Shown piece after piece: positions 39,066-52,082 of a stretch of DNA of 64,000 nt. How positions within the stretch are numbered: the first letter of the stretch is position 1; each line of letters opens with the position of its first letter. The notes beneath the pieces are model-generated. The model worked only from the letters and a program-made list of their open reading frames with translations. It had not been told where the DNA came from and did no database searches. Both the position numbers and the translations under genes were made by a program. The DNA comes from Silurus meridionalis (Eukaryota; Chordata; Actinopteri; Siluriformes; Siluridae), in NCBI RefSeq assembly GCF_014805685.1, contig NC_060899.1, positions 11,074,454 to 11,138,453 of the forward strand, read 5' to 3'.

Positions 39066-40062
39066 CATCAGAATGTCGGAAAACTGGCACACATCAGCTC
39101 GAAAGATTTTTTTTTTTTAAATGACAACAGTCCAAATTACTGACTTTTTGCTTTGATCCTTCAACCACTTTGGCAAAAACTTGCTTCAGAAAAAAAGCTT
39201 GCTGTTAATAATGCAGTACATAATATTTTATTGTATGATGGACCATGCGTCTCGAGGAGCGTCTCCACGCATGAGCCTATACTTGCAGCAGGAACAAATC
39301 TAGTATGTATGTATTTTCATTGTTTTTTAATGATCGCTTTCTTAATAAGAATATATACAAATGAACCCTAAATGTTAATATCCGAAGACAGAACCGTTCA
39401 GTTCTTTAATTGAATATATATCAATATAATATTAGTAGCAAACCAAATCAGAGAGAAAACAACTTCTTGGGAAGTACACTGGTACGTCCAGTCGTAAAAC
39501 TCCCTTACGCAGACTGTGTAATAAACACACAGACCTTGGACACGGCGCTGATCTGACAGGAAACGAGCAAAGGCGATTGGCATTTCCTTCAGTATTGCGT
39601 CCACTGCTCTGGTCCCAGTCTGTGTGGGCAGTGTGGAATAGTGGTGAGCATCGATTTGGGAAAATGGCAAAGCGTCAAGGGAAAGTTGTTTCCGGTGAAC
39701 TTTTGGCCGGGGAGGAAGGGAAAAGGGTGAGGAGGAATGTGACCGCATTCCTTCACCTGGTTTAAAACTCTTTGACGTCAAAACAATTTAAGAGCAAGAG
39801 GATGTCATGATACTATGCAGCAATGAGACCTTGACCTGATACCTGGACATGTAGCATGATTGAAATTCCAAAAACTGTCATGAAATTTTGAAGGACATAA
39901 ACATTGGTAGGCAGTTACAAAAAAGTGTTATTTTTTCCAGGTACATCAATAAATAAGCCAAATTAGAAATGCTAAATAAAATGATATTACAATGACAAAT
40001 GTATTGACATATACAGTATATGCATTTGTATTTTATGTGGTGATTTGTAAATGTGTTCTTAC

Positions 40063-40266
40063 CAATGAACTCGTGTAAGAAGACAAGTGAAGCAATGTAG
40101 CAAGCCAGACTCAGGAGCTCGGCCACAATCATGAGCCAGTGCCATGTCTGCACCGTAAGCGCCACCATGAGCAGCTCGGTCAAGATCAGTGAGGTGAATG
40201 AAATTGCCACGATGTGCACAAACTCCGACTCAAAGAGCAACATAGCGCCGTACATGATGATGCTGC
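40063..40266 (-). CDS. atp9a: atp9a exon, membrane spans 7-9
   Basis: 204 bases, TCACCGCAG acceptor and GTAAGA donor. Encodes [37 protein letters not shown] and [27 protein letters not shown], three strongly hydrophobic segments of the P4-ATPase membrane domain. A GCAGGCAG repeat at the acceptor could allow a slightly shifted alternative site. Confidence 0.97.
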
Positions 40267-40586
40267 CTGCGGTGAACAGAGACCAAACAAAGCATATTTC
40301 GAACAAGAGCTACAAACACTATCCAAACTCCATTGTTATTTTAGGAGCTTATTTATATTGTAGCATTGTTGAATTCTTAAAACTAGTTGGGTAAATGGTG
40401 TCAAATAGTTTCTATAACAACTTAGCTATGACAGAACTGCAAGTCAGGGCTTTATATTAATGTGCTCATTCTAATGTGTTACTGTTTCTATATACACAAT
40501 GAATTCATAGGCACTTCTGTGGCTGGTGCTTTACATAATCTAATTCAATTGCTTATATAAACACAATTTGCCAGTATATAATATAC

Positions 40587-40853
40587 AGTGCATTCAGAAA
40601 GTATTCAGACCCCATTCACTTTTTTCAATGTTGTTAAGATTGCTCATTCATCTACACTCAGTTGGAAATCACATTTACATAAGTATTTAGACCCTTTAAC
40701 TCAGTACAAAATATGAACAAGAATTTCTGGAAATTTTGTGTAGATTAATGAGTGAAAAAAATCAACTTGAACGATTGTATTATCAGGCTACAACATAAAA
40801 TGGTAAAAAGTGAAGGGAGTCTGAGTACTTTATGAATGCGACATATAACATAC
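40587..40853. mobile_element. Short non-autonomous Tc1-type element
   Basis: About 270 bases flanked by near-inverse ends: CAGTGCATTCAGAAAGTATT/CAGACC on the left and GGAGTCTGAGTACTTTATGAATGCG on the right. A second internal copy of the end motif (ATTTACATAAGTATTTAGACCC) lies at about 40673. No transposase is left. Confidence 0.75.
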
Positions 40854-41279
40854 AGTATACCCATGGTCCTTACATACATGCATACAATGACTGACCTAAG
40901 CAGATCTGTTTCTAATAATCAACATGACATGAATCAATTAGACATAAACAACCCCACCCACCGACATATTACAACGAGCCCATAATTATAATGACTGTTT
41001 TTTTTTTCTTCATTGTTAACCAACTATAATAATATCTCATTAGTAGTTGCCCCTTTTTTGTTCAGAAGGGAGTTAACAAATTGTCCACTGACAATAAATG
41101 GGTTAAAGTTATTAAATTAATGCTTACAAAGTCAGCATTTTATTATGTACTGGTAAAATGATATCTGACAGGGTTTGTGTTTGGGTTAAACGAGGAACAA
41201 TCACTGAATCCACTCATTTATGGCGTAGGTCATATTAACAATCTAGCCTCATTATATGCTCAAGATCTTTTGACATCTG

Positions 41280-41465
41280 GCCGAACGACCATACATGGGC
41301 CTCGTAACTAAAGTGCTGGAAGCACACAATTGAATAGGAGGTCTCTGTATGCAATATTACTACAACTCTCCTTCACTGAAACTACTGAAAGATTGCAATA
41401 TTTAAAAATCCAAAACAGGTTTGATGGTCAGGGTTTCATAAACTTTTGGCCATATAGTTTCATTT
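41280..41465 (+). mobile_element. Fragment of decayed Tc1-type relic (family P)
   Basis: Diverged piece with GCACACAATTGAATAGGAGG, TCTCCTTCACTGAAACTACT and an end ACTTTTGGCCATATAGTTTC that match blocks of the better copies. Confidence 0.5.
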
Positions 41466-42189
41466 ACAGAAAAGAAGGTTGCAGGTTTGAGAATCAGTGT
41501 TTAACTGTTAGTGAGTTAGTGTTTTTGGTCATTTTTCCCCACACAGTGCCTTGACCTAAAATATTAATATGATATTTGAGTTTAGGACAAAAGCTAAATG
41601 ACAAAAATGTGAATTAACACAAAGTATTTAACTGAATACACAGTGAAACACTCGTTTTGTCCAGAAGATGATTTATGAAATAGGGGATTGCCCTAAAAAG
41701 CCTGCCTAAGAATACAAACAAGTTTTTTTTTTCCCAAAGAGCTTAAAAAAACAGACACCTAACAATTAAAGGGAGCAGGTAGGTGAGGTTTGGGTGTAGC
41801 ACATGATTTGCTGTGCAACACACCTTGACAGGACACAAAAGCCAATAGTGGAAAACCACCTTAGGTTATTTTACATAAACATCAGGCATAAATAACTGCT
41901 TAAGCTAACCAGGGGGAAACATGTGGGTGAGTTTTGTTTGGTTAAAACAACATTCACTGTATGAGTATCCTCAGTTCTGTCGCAATTGTCCCGACCTGGA
42001 GTTTCTCTGTTTTTTTAGCAGGTCCCTGAACTGCCTTTGCAAAGTCATGCTTCATTTAGAGGTAGAAATAAATAGCGCACTCAATTTAGAACAACCGGTG
42101 CTTTGTCTGGTGAGGTCTTCCAGTCGTACTGCATGTAAAACATTTCTCGGCGCAATGGAATGTCTAAATTCACCTTCAAATCAGCTTAC

Positions 42190-42247
42190 CTTGGTAGATA
42201 CTTATCAAAACCCATATGAGGAATGTTTTGTAGGAGAGTGGTCGACC
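42190..42247 (-). CDS. atp9a: atp9a short exon ([13 protein letters not shown])
   Basis: 58-base exon between a TTTATTTCAG acceptor and a GTAAGC donor, encoding [19 protein letters not shown] plus the first base of Gly. It is separated from the next upstream exon by an 80-base intron, about the minimum size for a vertebrate intron. Confidence 0.96.
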
Positions 42248-42327
42248 CTGAAATAAAAAGAAGTTTAAGCGGAGCGATAAAAGATTTTCTTTTCTAATTT
42301 GACACAAACAAAAGCGAATCCAAATAC

Positions 42328-42436
42328 CTTCAGTAAATCCTTGTAAAGTTCAGGATAAAGCATAGCCACTTCAGATTTCACATCCTTATCCAAAACTAGA
42401 GAGAACACGGGGAACATGGTGTAGATCGTCGAATAG
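42328..42436 (-). CDS. atp9a: atp9a exon ([18 protein letters not shown])
   Basis: 109 bases, TTTTGTAG acceptor and GTATTT donor. Encodes [20 protein letters not shown] and [16 protein letters not shown], the loop after membrane span 6 that is nearly invariant in class-2 P4-ATPases. Phases match both neighbours. Confidence 0.97.
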
Positions 42437-42509
42437 CTACAAAATGCAGAATAAACAAGTGTTAAGAATCAGCAGTTTCATCTTTCATAAATCTGCTACA
42501 CAATGTTTT

Positions 42510-43290
42510 GCATAAGACTAGCCACTGTAATGGGTCAATACTTGGTAGAACCCCTATTTGGCTGCAATTACAGCTGAAACTCTTCTGGGATTTACTTCAG
42601 TTTTGCACAGCTGGATTCTAATATTTTTGGCCATTCATTTTGGAACAATTGCTTAAACTCTGACAAATTGAACAGGCTGTTGGTGAACAGCACATTTCTA
42701 GTCCTATCCCTGTTTCTCAGGCAGACTGGGGCCAGCCTAACACTTTCAGGTTCTCATACTAGTATACCTAGGGACTTCTTACTACCGCAATATCAAGTCT
42801 TTTGGGACTGAAGAAACTCACACTTTCCCACTTCATGCTTAATAAAAAAGCAGCCCCACAGCATGATGCTACCACCACCATGCATCACTATAGAAACATT
42901 CTTATGAAAATGTTCTTTCAAACACTGTGCTTTGTGCCAATTGAAAAAATAAACCAGAGAACAGAGTCTTTATTGAGCTAACAACGTTTTTCTCACCATT
43001 ATTCCATAAACAATTTTCCTTGTGTTTTTGGTGTCTGCTCTCACTTGCATCCACTTTCACTGTCACTGACTTTTGGTGGACGACGTCCTCTAGACAGAAT
43101 CACTGCTGTGCCATGCACGTCTGGTTTTAATAGTGGATTTATTAGCACTCAAATCTATTGGATGTGTAAAGTTTGGGATATTTTGTTCAACCAAATGTTG
43201 ATGAATACCCTTCCAGAACATCTGCTTTAAAGAATAGGCCAAAAATGTCAGGCTCCAGATGTGCAAAGACATATCCCTGTAAAGAAATCA
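42510..43290 (-). mobile_element. Decayed Tc1-type relic in atp9a intron
   Basis: The block AGCAGCCCCACAGCATGATG at about 42850 is the reverse complement of the transposase GG(G/V)xIMLWG(A) region, and the upstream text (GGCTGCAATTACAGCTGAAA, TCTTCTGGGATTTACTTCAG) resembles Tc1 untranslated sequence. Ends were not resolved; the limits are approximate. Confidence 0.55.
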
Positions 43291-43955
43291 ATGTAAAATA
43301 AGCATAAGAAACATGCCTTAACAGTGCGAATAGGGATGATGCCCATAATAGCCATAATCAGGGCGATCATGTCAGTTCATGCGGAGATACATCCATTTGT
43401 ATCAGACAATATCAGTAATTAGCAGAGCAGAGCAGGGCAGCAAAAGGAATTCTGACTTTTTATTTTTATTTCGAACTGTTGCTAGAGATTAAGTAATTTA
43501 TCGGTAAATTGTTCTTATACGATTCAGTATAATATGACGACTAGATATTTTTTCTTTCAAATTTCTGCTTGCAACTCTTTTCATCCCTGCTGTGATGACT
43601 TACATCAATGATTGAAAATGGGGGATGGTTTCTTTGCCCTGACTCACAGCTTTAAATGTATGGGTCAATTTCTTTTTTTTCAACCACACACTGCCTTAGA
43701 AACGCTGATACACAGTACACAAAAACGTCGCCCCAAGTATGAAATGAATATCTCAGCTCATAATTTCTAGCATTACAAAGGAGCTATTGGTGATCGTCAA
43801 CTACCATGCAGTCAGCACTGTTCAAGATTTTTTTCACTGTAACAATACTGGGGCTCAAATCAAATGTCACAGCAGTATGCAATGCATAATTGAAATGCCA
43901 ATGAGATTTCGCTGAGCGCGATGAGTCACCGCAGCTGCGAGAGTACGCCACTCAC

Positions 43956-44020
43956 CCGATGATGAGAAAACCTTGGTAGAGGGGAACCGATGCAAAGTAG
44001 AAAACAGAGGAAAAGACAGC
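43956..44020 (-). CDS. atp9a: atp9a exon (AVFSSVFYFASVPLYQG)
   Basis: 65 bases, CTTCCCTAG acceptor and GTGAGT donor. Encodes AVFSSVFYFASVPLYQGFLI-IG, part of the membrane span 5/6 hairpin. Ends in phase 2, completing Gly with the downstream exon's first base. Confidence 0.97.
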
Positions 44021-46823
44021 CTAGGGAAGATATAAGTAAAAAAAAAATTAATAGTGTGCATGATAAATGGGGTACACATGCACTACAAACCAGTTATCCA
44101 CTCCCCCATTAACTGTGATAACATATATAACTTAAACTTGCATGGAAATTAAAAGTTTCAAAAGTTTCAACAATTAATCTACCCACTTTTTAAATTCTTT
44201 TCATTAGGATATTTATATGTATGAATGGCTAGATAGTCATATGAAATGTTAAATAATAATACTAATAATAATAATAATAAATAAATAAGCTGGTTCTCTT
44301 TGAACTAGTAAAGCAATCATATGTTCTTGTTGTTTTGACAACTACCAAAGTCATCAAGTGGCTGTAACCCTCAGTCATGGGGCTATAAAATGTTCCCTCT
44401 AAATCTCATTCAGAGATTTTCCTCAACCCAAGTCCCAGTCCAATCTGCATCCTTATGCTCACTGGTCTACAAACGTTTTTGGAAAAAAATCGAACTCTGA
44501 GATAAAATAAGCTAATAATTACATATTAGCTGAATTAGAAAACAGGTGATAAAGATGCTGATTGCCTAACATTTTCAAGATATTACACAATAAAGATTTA
44601 TAATTATTTATACACAGGTGAGTAAATTTGCCTACAAGGGAGAGAGGTGTCTGATGTCCATGATGCCTCGTAACTTCTCGACAAAGTATAATAGAACAAT
44701 GAAAATGGTACCATATGAATGTTTATACATTTATTTTCACTTTGAGACTAAAGATTGTTACCTAACTGTAATTTATTGGAACCTTGCCATTTAATCTGAA
44801 TTTAGAGCCTGTATTCTGTAATTATCTGATACTCACATTATATTTCGTAATCCAACCCAGCCACAATTGTCAGTTTTTCATGAAAAAAGCATGAAAATGT
44901 TAGACGAACGAATGGAATGTTATGTTATTGGTATCGATAAAAAGCTACATTTATAATGATTGGTTTGGCACCATTTTCATTGCACATTTTGCAGAGTAGT
45001 TCTGGAGCATAATCGCAGATGTGATTTTGACCTGAAGCCGTATCTTGGAAATTGGATCCAATTAACACTTAGGACTTAATTTTCTTTTATTAGTGACCCA
45101 ATTCTGGTAAAATTTAACTACTTTCATTTTTAAAGGCTTCCTCCTTGTAGACCGGCATGGTCTAGAGCAGCAGGACTGTTTCCTTCATAACTAGTTGAAA
45201 GTCCTGAAATTAAACCAGGGCAGAAAATAACATTCCACTAATAACAGTGCTGACTGAGGACAAAAACTGCTTGATAATTGCTTTCTCATTCTCATTCTGT
45301 ACCAGAAGTCAAAAAGGAGACTGAATATACTGTATGGGCAAAGGGCAGAAGCATTTGTAGGCCTTCACCAATCTATTGACACAAAGCTCAAAAACACAAA
45401 ACTTTAGAGGATGTATTACTGTACACACTGTATGTTGTACAATTTCCCTTCCCTATGCTATGCCCCTGTGTATACAACAAGCTTCTTAAACAAATAATTT
45501 TCCAAGGTTGAAGTAAAATAAATCAAGTGTCCTGCACTGAGAACTGGAATATGGACTGCACCCTGGTCTTGCAACCTGACCTCACTAAAGCACAAATCAC
45601 CATAACTGCGTTCCATAATCCAAGTTTTCCCAAAGGAATGGCGGTTCGAAAAGCATGTGTGTATATATAGTTCAGCTGTTCACAAATTTTTTCACCATTT
45701 AATATAGTTCAGTAATCCATTGTTTCTTGCTAATAACCTCATTTTGTTGGTGTTAAATTTACATTTGAAGTGCACATTTTGGAAGAGCCCTTTCAGCACT
45801 TAGAAACATAGCGTAAAGAAGTTTGTAGTGGACAGAACGCAATAAAAAGCAGAGCTCGTAGAAACTTTCACATCTGTCACACATAATGAGACAAACTGTC
45901 TTACTTACAGTAGCTGCATTTCACTGTCTAAAATTTCACCATCTATGCATTCTGACCATCATAAAGTAATGATGGAGTGCAGATCAGCAACAGCTGCAAA
46001 TGCCATTTAAACTAGAAGTAGGATTGTCTTGAAGAAACCAAAGTTGTGCTTCCTTCACCCATCACAGCTGATCAAATGCCAAATTCAATTCATAGTAACA
46101 ATACTGAAGCTTATCCAAGTGAGTGACTGGGCTATTCCACAATGTGATGACTTTGCTCTGCATCCTTTATTAGTTTTGAAAGGAAAATGCTCTGGTAATC
46201 AGGAATCTAAGGAAGTTATATATGTAACCACTAAACTGGACAACCACCAGGGCCATTTAATTTGAAAGGCTACAGACTACCCATGTGAGGTCACAAGTCA
46301 ATGTCAGGAAATTCAGGAGGTGCAAATAAAAAATCTTCGTTTACTGGTTGTAGAATTTTGGGATTATCAACAAGGTCAAAAGACGAATAAGGTGCAGTCA
46401 GTAAAGTGACTCCAATGTTCCCTGCGAGATTCATGGAACTTTAAACACAATTTCCAAATGTATTAATATAAGATGAAGTACAACAGCAGGCCCTTTTTGC
46501 TTTTTGTGGCATGACTAAGAGGAGCAACCTCACAATTTATTTACTGTGTTGCAACGTGTGTTCAAAAAAAAAAAACTACTGTTGAAAATTCTGGACGCGT
46601 ATGCTGCTCGTTATTACTGATTAACATCTGAGTCATAGCTTGATCTGTGCCAATGCTTGGGTGTGTTGAAAGATGATTTTGGGGTTCAAGAATATTTTTC
46701 TCAGCTGTATCGCAAACTGGAAAACAAAAAGCAGTCTTTCGGGAACACAGACCTGTTCATGAACATAGGGAGTGGTTTTCTATTTCAGACATACTCAGAC
46801 ATAAACACACACATACACTCTAC
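44021..46823 (-). other. atp9a intron without recognisable elements
   Basis: 2.8 kb of AT-rich intron. An AAT/ATAA run is seen near 44255-44286; otherwise no repeat family, exon or RNA gene was recognised. Confidence 0.6.
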
Positions 46824-46979
46824 CTGCATGGTACTGATACAGAGACTCCTGTGAATGACAAACTGACTGAGGGCAGCAGATCTCTTGTAGCTGTTTCGGC
46901 CATGCACCATGAGCAGTCTGCCCAAATGTTTAAACTGAGTCACTGAAAAATCAGCAGCAAGTGAGGCCTGCTTTCCCTC
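46824..46979 (-). CDS. atp9a: atp9a exon, end of P-domain and membrane span 5
   Basis: 156 bases, TTGCCAG acceptor and GTAGAG donor. Encodes [40 protein letters not shown] and [12 protein letters not shown]: the stretch that links the hinge motif to membrane span 5. It corresponds to the conserved QA..A.DFS and GR.SY...A region of P4-ATPases. Confidence 0.97.
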
Positions 46980-47687
46980 CTGGCAAAATAAACACAGAAG
47001 CATTTTAGTTTGTTGTTCCATACTTTTGTGAAATCAAAGACATTACATTTCGTACGTGTGTTAAAACTAGCTAAAGCTATAAGATTGAACTTAAATGTGA
47101 ATGAAAAATTCTGAAGGCCCAGAGAACTACAGACATGCAGGGGAAAATACAATCCCACATAAACCACGCTAATTTAATCTGGGTTGTTCTATGTTAGTCA
47201 TGGATGAGTCAATATCAGTTAACCAACTCATAATGTCTCATTTTCAGCATTTGGAAAGAGCGCTTGGTCCACCACATAATTTGGCCTGGGCCGATTCTGC
47301 CTTTGCAGTGTTTGAAGTCCCGGTAGACACAATATCGTAAAATGAAAAAAGCACATTTTAAATCCTTCACCACCTACGGGCAGAGTGATGTTTCAGTTAT
47401 CCCGTACCGTCGATGTCCTTTCTGACAGACAACTCGTAGACAACAACACACAAATATAGCCAGATGTAATGTAGGTCAGAAAAAACCATTCACATTGTGT
47501 TGTGGCTTCGACTTGCACGGTCCTTCCACACATTAGGTATGAAGAGTGGGAAATGTTTGCCCAGATGTGCGAGAGTGTGTGCAGAGTATGTGATAATGAT
47601 GTGGTCAGCACACATGGAGAGATCGTTGCGGATGTGTGTGACAAATTGTTTGACGGTGCTGGCGCGCAGGGACCCAGTGGCTCTTAC

Positions 47688-47752
47688 TTTGCCTTCCACT
47701 CCCACGCCACAGTCTGCTTCCTGGATCATGCTGACATCATTTCCTCCATCCC
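47688..47752 (-). CDS. atp9a: atp9a exon carrying the GDGGND hinge motif
   Basis: 65 bases, TCTCTCAG acceptor and GTAAGA donor. Encodes [21 protein letters not shown]. Together with the last base of the upstream exon it forms VGDGGND, the P-type ATPase hinge motif whose aspartates help bind magnesium at the phosphorylation site. The motif is intact. Confidence 0.97.
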
Positions 47753-47970
47753 CTGAGAGATAAAATGAAAGATAACACAGTTGGATATGTGAAAATCACA
47801 GCTGCTTTGACCAGTCCTGCTCAGACTATTGAAAGACTCTTGATTATAGCTTGACAAGAAAACGTCATATTTCATTGCTATTATTCACTGGAAAACAAAG
47901 TACATATAGGTAGCCATATGGGTCAGCATCCGGTGGTTACATATAAAATAGCCGACACCTTGTGATATTA

Positions 47971-50756
47971 TTCTATTTTCTTTTTCTTTCGGCTTCTCCC
48001 ATTAGGGGTCGCCACTGCGGATCATCCGTCTCCATACCCCCTGTCCTGTACATCAGCCTCTTTCACCCCAACTACCTGCATGTCTTCCCTCACCACATCC
48101 ATAAACCTCCTCCTTGGCCTTCCTCTTTTCCTCCCTCCTGGTGGCTCCATCCTCAGCATTCTTCTACCGATATACCCCATGTCCCTCCTCTGCACATGTC
48201 CAAACCATCTCAATCTTGTCTCCCTCACCTTGTCTCCAAAACATCCTACATGCTCTCCCTCTAATAAACTTGTTTCTAATACTGTCTATCTTCGTCACTC
48301 CCAAAAAAAAACCTCAGCATCTTCAGCTCTGCTACCTCCAGCTCCACCTCCTGTCTCAATGCCACTGTCTCTAAACCATACAACATCGCAGGTCTCACCA
48401 CAGTCCTACAAACTTTCCTTTTCACTCTTGCAGATACCCTTCTATAACAAATCACTCCTGCTATCACTCTTCTCCACCCACCCCACCCTGCCTGCACTCT
48501 TTTCTTCACTTCTCTAACACACTCTCTATTACTTTGCACTGTTGACCCTAGGTACCTGAACTTCTCCACCTTCTTCACCTCTTCTCCCTGCAACCGCACC
48601 CCTCCACCTCCCTCCCTCTCATTCACACACACGTACTCTGTCTTACTCCTACTGACCTTTATTCCCCTTCTCTACAGCACATACCTTCAGCTCTCCAGGT
48701 TCTTTTCAACATGCTCCCTACTCTTACCATAAATAACAATATCATCCGCAAACATAGTGGTCCACGGAGGCTCCTGTCTGACCTCGTCCGTCAACCTGTC
48801 CATCACCACTGCAAACAGGAAAGGGCTCGAAGCCGATCCTTGATGCAGTCCAACCTCCACCTTGACCCAGTCTGTCGTTCCTACAACTCCTCTCTCGCAC
48901 CCTGTCGTACACTTTCTCTAAATCCACAAACACACAATGCAACTCTTTCTGACCTTCTCTATACTTCTACATCAACATTCTCAAAGCAAATAATGCATCT
49001 GTAGTGCTCTTCAGCAGCATGAAACCATACTGCTGCTCACAGATGGTCAACTCTTCTCTTAACCTGGCTTCCACTACTCTTTCCCATAACTTCATGGTGC
49101 GACTGATCAGCTTTATTCTCCTGTAGTTACTGCAGGTCTGCACATCTCCCTCGTTCTTAAAAATCGGTACCAGCACACTTCTTCTCCATTACTCAGGCAT
49201 GTTCTCACCTTCCAAAATCCTGTTAAACAATCTGGTTAAAACTCCACTGCCATCTCTCCTAAACATCTCCATGCTTCTACCAGTATGTCATCTGGTCCTA
49301 CCGACTTTCCACTCTTCATCCTCTAAATCGCTGCTCTCACTTCCTCCTTACCAATCCTATCCACTTCCTGCTTCACCATCTCCACACCATCTTACCTTCT
49401 CTCTTTCTCATTTTCCTCGTTCATCAGCTGCTCAAAATACTCCCTCCACCTTCTCAACACACTCTCCTCACTAGTCAAGACATTTCCATCTCCATCCTTT
49501 ATTGCTCTAACTTGCAGCACATCTTTCCCAGCTTGGTCCCTCTGCCTGGCCAATCGGTATAAATCCTGTTCTCCTTCCTTAGTGTCCAACTTCTCATACA
49601 GCTCCTCATATGCGATTTCCTTGGCTTTCGCCACATCCCTCTTCACCTGCTGCCGCATCTCCTTGTACTCCTGCCTACTTTTCTCATCACTTTGTCGATC
49701 CCAATTCTGTTTTGCCAACCTCTTTCTCCTTATACTGTCCTGTACTTCCTCATTCCACCACCACGTCTCTTTGTCTTCCTTTCTATTTCCAGATGTCACA
49801 CCAAGTACCTTTCTAGTCTCCCTTATCACTTCTGCAGTAGTTGCCCAATCATCCAGCACCTCCTCAACACCACTGAGCCCCTGTCTGACCTCTTCCCTGA
49901 TTCTCACACTACAGTCTTCCTTCTTCAGTTTCCACCATCTTATTCTTCTTTCAGTCCTCACTCTCCTCCTCTTTTTCTTCACCTCCAAAACCATCCTACA
50001 GACCACTATCCAATGCTGTCTAGTTACAATGTCCCTTGCAAACACCTTACAGTCTCCAATTTCCTTCAGGTTGCATCTCCTACATAGAACATAATCCACC
50101 TGTGTGAACCTTCCTCCACTCTTATACGTCACCATATGATCCTCCTTCTTCTTAAAATGCGTATTCACCACTGCCATTTCCTCCTTTTAGCAAAATCTAC
50201 AACCTTCTGCCCTTCCACATTCCTCTCCTTAAGACCATACCTACCACCACCCCCTCATCACCTCTGTTCCCTTCACCTGCCCATTTAAATCTGCCCCAAT
50301 AAGCAATCTTTCATTCCTAGGTACACCTTCTACCACATCATCTAACTCACTCCAGAATTTTTCCTTCTCCTCCATCTCACAGCTGACTTGTGGAGCATAA
50401 GCACTGATGACATTTATCATCATCCCTTCAATTTCCAGCTTCACATTTATCACCCTATAAGAAACTCTCTTCACCTTTACTAAACTCTTCCTTGAGAAAC
50501 ACCCCTACACCATTTCTCTGTCCATCCACACCATGATAGAACAGTTTAAACCCACCTCCAATGTTCCTGACCCCTTTCCACTTGGTCTCCTGAACACACA
50601 AGATATCTACCTTTCTCCATCATATCAGCTAACGCTCTCCCTTTACCAGTCATAGTACCCACATTTAAAGTACCAACCCTAACCTCCACTCTCCTCCACT
50701 TCTCCTTTCCCTGCTCTCTCTGTAGAAGTCTTCCTCCTCTCCTTCCTCCTGAACAA
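47971..50756 (-). mobile_element. RTE-like non-LTR retrotransposon (LINE), nearly full length but inactive
   Basis: Minus-strand LINE inside an atp9a intron, same orientation as the gene. Broken frames show, from 5' to 3': an apurinic endonuclease-type domain (VRVGTLNVGTMTGKGRALAD, VISAYAPQVSCEMEEKEKFW, IGADLNGQV, then TYKSGGRFTQVDYVLCRRC), a lysine-rich linker (WWWNEEVQDSIRRKRLAKQN), reverse-transcriptase pieces (VLVPIFKNEGDVQTCSNYR, EQQYGFM, CVFVDLEKVYDRV, KVEKFRYLGSTVQSN, VVRPAMLYGLETVAL) and a C-terminal RLRWFGHVQRRDMGYIGRRM with a basic tail. The 3' end is GTGGCGACCCCTAATGGGAG and an A-rich tail. At least six frame breaks and stops; no FADD box was recovered. Confidence 0.93.
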
Positions 50757-51045
50757 AATACAGGTAGCCCCCGACGTATGAAATAGATAGGGACCGGAAA
50801 AGTGTTCGTAAGTGGAGAAGAGTTGAGACTCGGTCCCACAATGCATGCCTGCCAGGCGTTCTTCTTCTTCACCTTCTGTTTGCAGCGTTGTCAAATCTGA
50901 ATAGCACGAGCGGATTTTGAATGTTTTCTTTAATATATCTGGATTTTCTTTGTTTCGTATTTTTGGGTAGCCGCAGCCGTGTTTGTATCTCCGAAAATTC
51001 TTAAGTCGGCCGTTCCTAAGTCAATGGCTGACTGTATTCAGATAT
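50757..51045. repeat. Short inverted-repeat element (MITE-like) next to the LINE 5' end
   Basis: Starts CAGGTAGCCCCCGACGTATG and ends CTTAAGTCGGCCGTTCCTAAGTCAATGGCTG, which are diverged inverse forms of each other. The middle has GTTCGTAAGTGGAGAAGAG. No coding content. Resembles a common fish non-autonomous repeat of the CCCGACTTACGAA type (from memory). Confidence 0.55.
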
Positions 51046-51639
51046 ATTTACAATTTCTAAAATTTAACATCTGAAACTAATATCTGGAAATTTGCACCTC
51101 ATTCCCACATTGGCCTACTAGATATATTATTTACTATGCGGTCTCTATTAAAACGTGCTTGGGTCGAATGAAAACCTTTAGAATTAACATTTAGAATTGG
51201 TTTTCCGATATAATCTCCATTTCTGTGTACGAGTGGCTATGTTCCAGCTGTTCACAAGAGTCTGGATTACTCAAGAAGACAATCTGATTCAATTCTTGTT
51301 CATGCAATTTTGACTCACTCATACATTTGTGGAAAATGACAATTGAAATAAGAATGATTTTTGCTAGAGGAAAAGATTTTTCTCTAAAAAGGAAAATGGC
51401 TTTGTTGTCTGTAATGCATATTTGGGCTGTTCGTCTCTTTTTTTCTCTTGAAATGTGACAATAACTAGAGTTGACTGTAATATTTTGTAGTGGTTTTGTT
51501 TTTATATTTTTTTTAATAAATGAACACTATATAAATGAAAGTACAGGGAAACCTGACATCTCCAGCCGTAACATATAAATTCCAATTTTAGAACCTCTTT
51601 ATCTTTGTAAAGCTGATTTGGTTTTTTTTTTTTATAAAT

Positions 51640-52082
51640 AATTATTTTGAATGTGGTTCTTTCCCAAACTAGGATGTCATTGAAGGTGGTAGCATTAAAG
51701 TTTCCCTTTACTTGAACTAGGAGATCCAAACTTATTCCATCATTAAAATGCCCCTGTGCACAAAGCCAGCTCCATAAATATATAGGTTTGGTGTGGAAGA
51801 TCTCGAGTGGCCTGCTATAGAGTTCTGACCTCAACCCTGGACTTTTGGGATGAATTAAAATGATGACAGCAAACCCAGGCCTCCTCACCCTACATTAGTA
51901 CCTGACTTTACTAACACCCTTGTGGCCGAATGTGCCCAAAGCACATTAAAGAACCTAGTAAAACATCTTCAGGATATATCAAAGGTTATAACAGCAAATG
52001 GGGACTAAACGTGGAATGGGATGTTCAAAAAGCACGTCGGATCTAATAACCAGGTGTCAAAAAACTTGTAACCATACAGTAG
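51640..52082 (+). mobile_element. Decayed Tc1-type relic (family P copy) in atp9a intron
   Basis: Shares with the 37.6 kb copy the TTCCATCATTAAAATGCCCC/TGTGCACAAAG block, the GAAGATCTCGAGTGGCCTGC block, the GGCCTCCTCACCCTACATTA block and an end that reads CAGGTGTCAAAAAACTTGTAACCATACAGTAG. Plus-strand transposase sense. Confidence 0.75.

Larger units (their letters stand above)
36709..40062 (-). other. atp9a last intron
   Basis: 3.35 kb. Holds two family P Tc1-type relics, a SINE and a transposase fragment (38865-39065), so most of 37.5-39.1 kb is repeat. The piece 39150-40060 shows nothing recognisable; its 127-codon minus frame at 39398-39781 has no known domain. Confidence 0.75.

Noticed and set aside
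49582..50094. 170-codon plus-strand open frame
   Set aside because: Shadow of the RTE-like LINE linker domain coded on the minus strand; composition is serine/leucine-rich antisense of a lysine/glutamate-rich frame.
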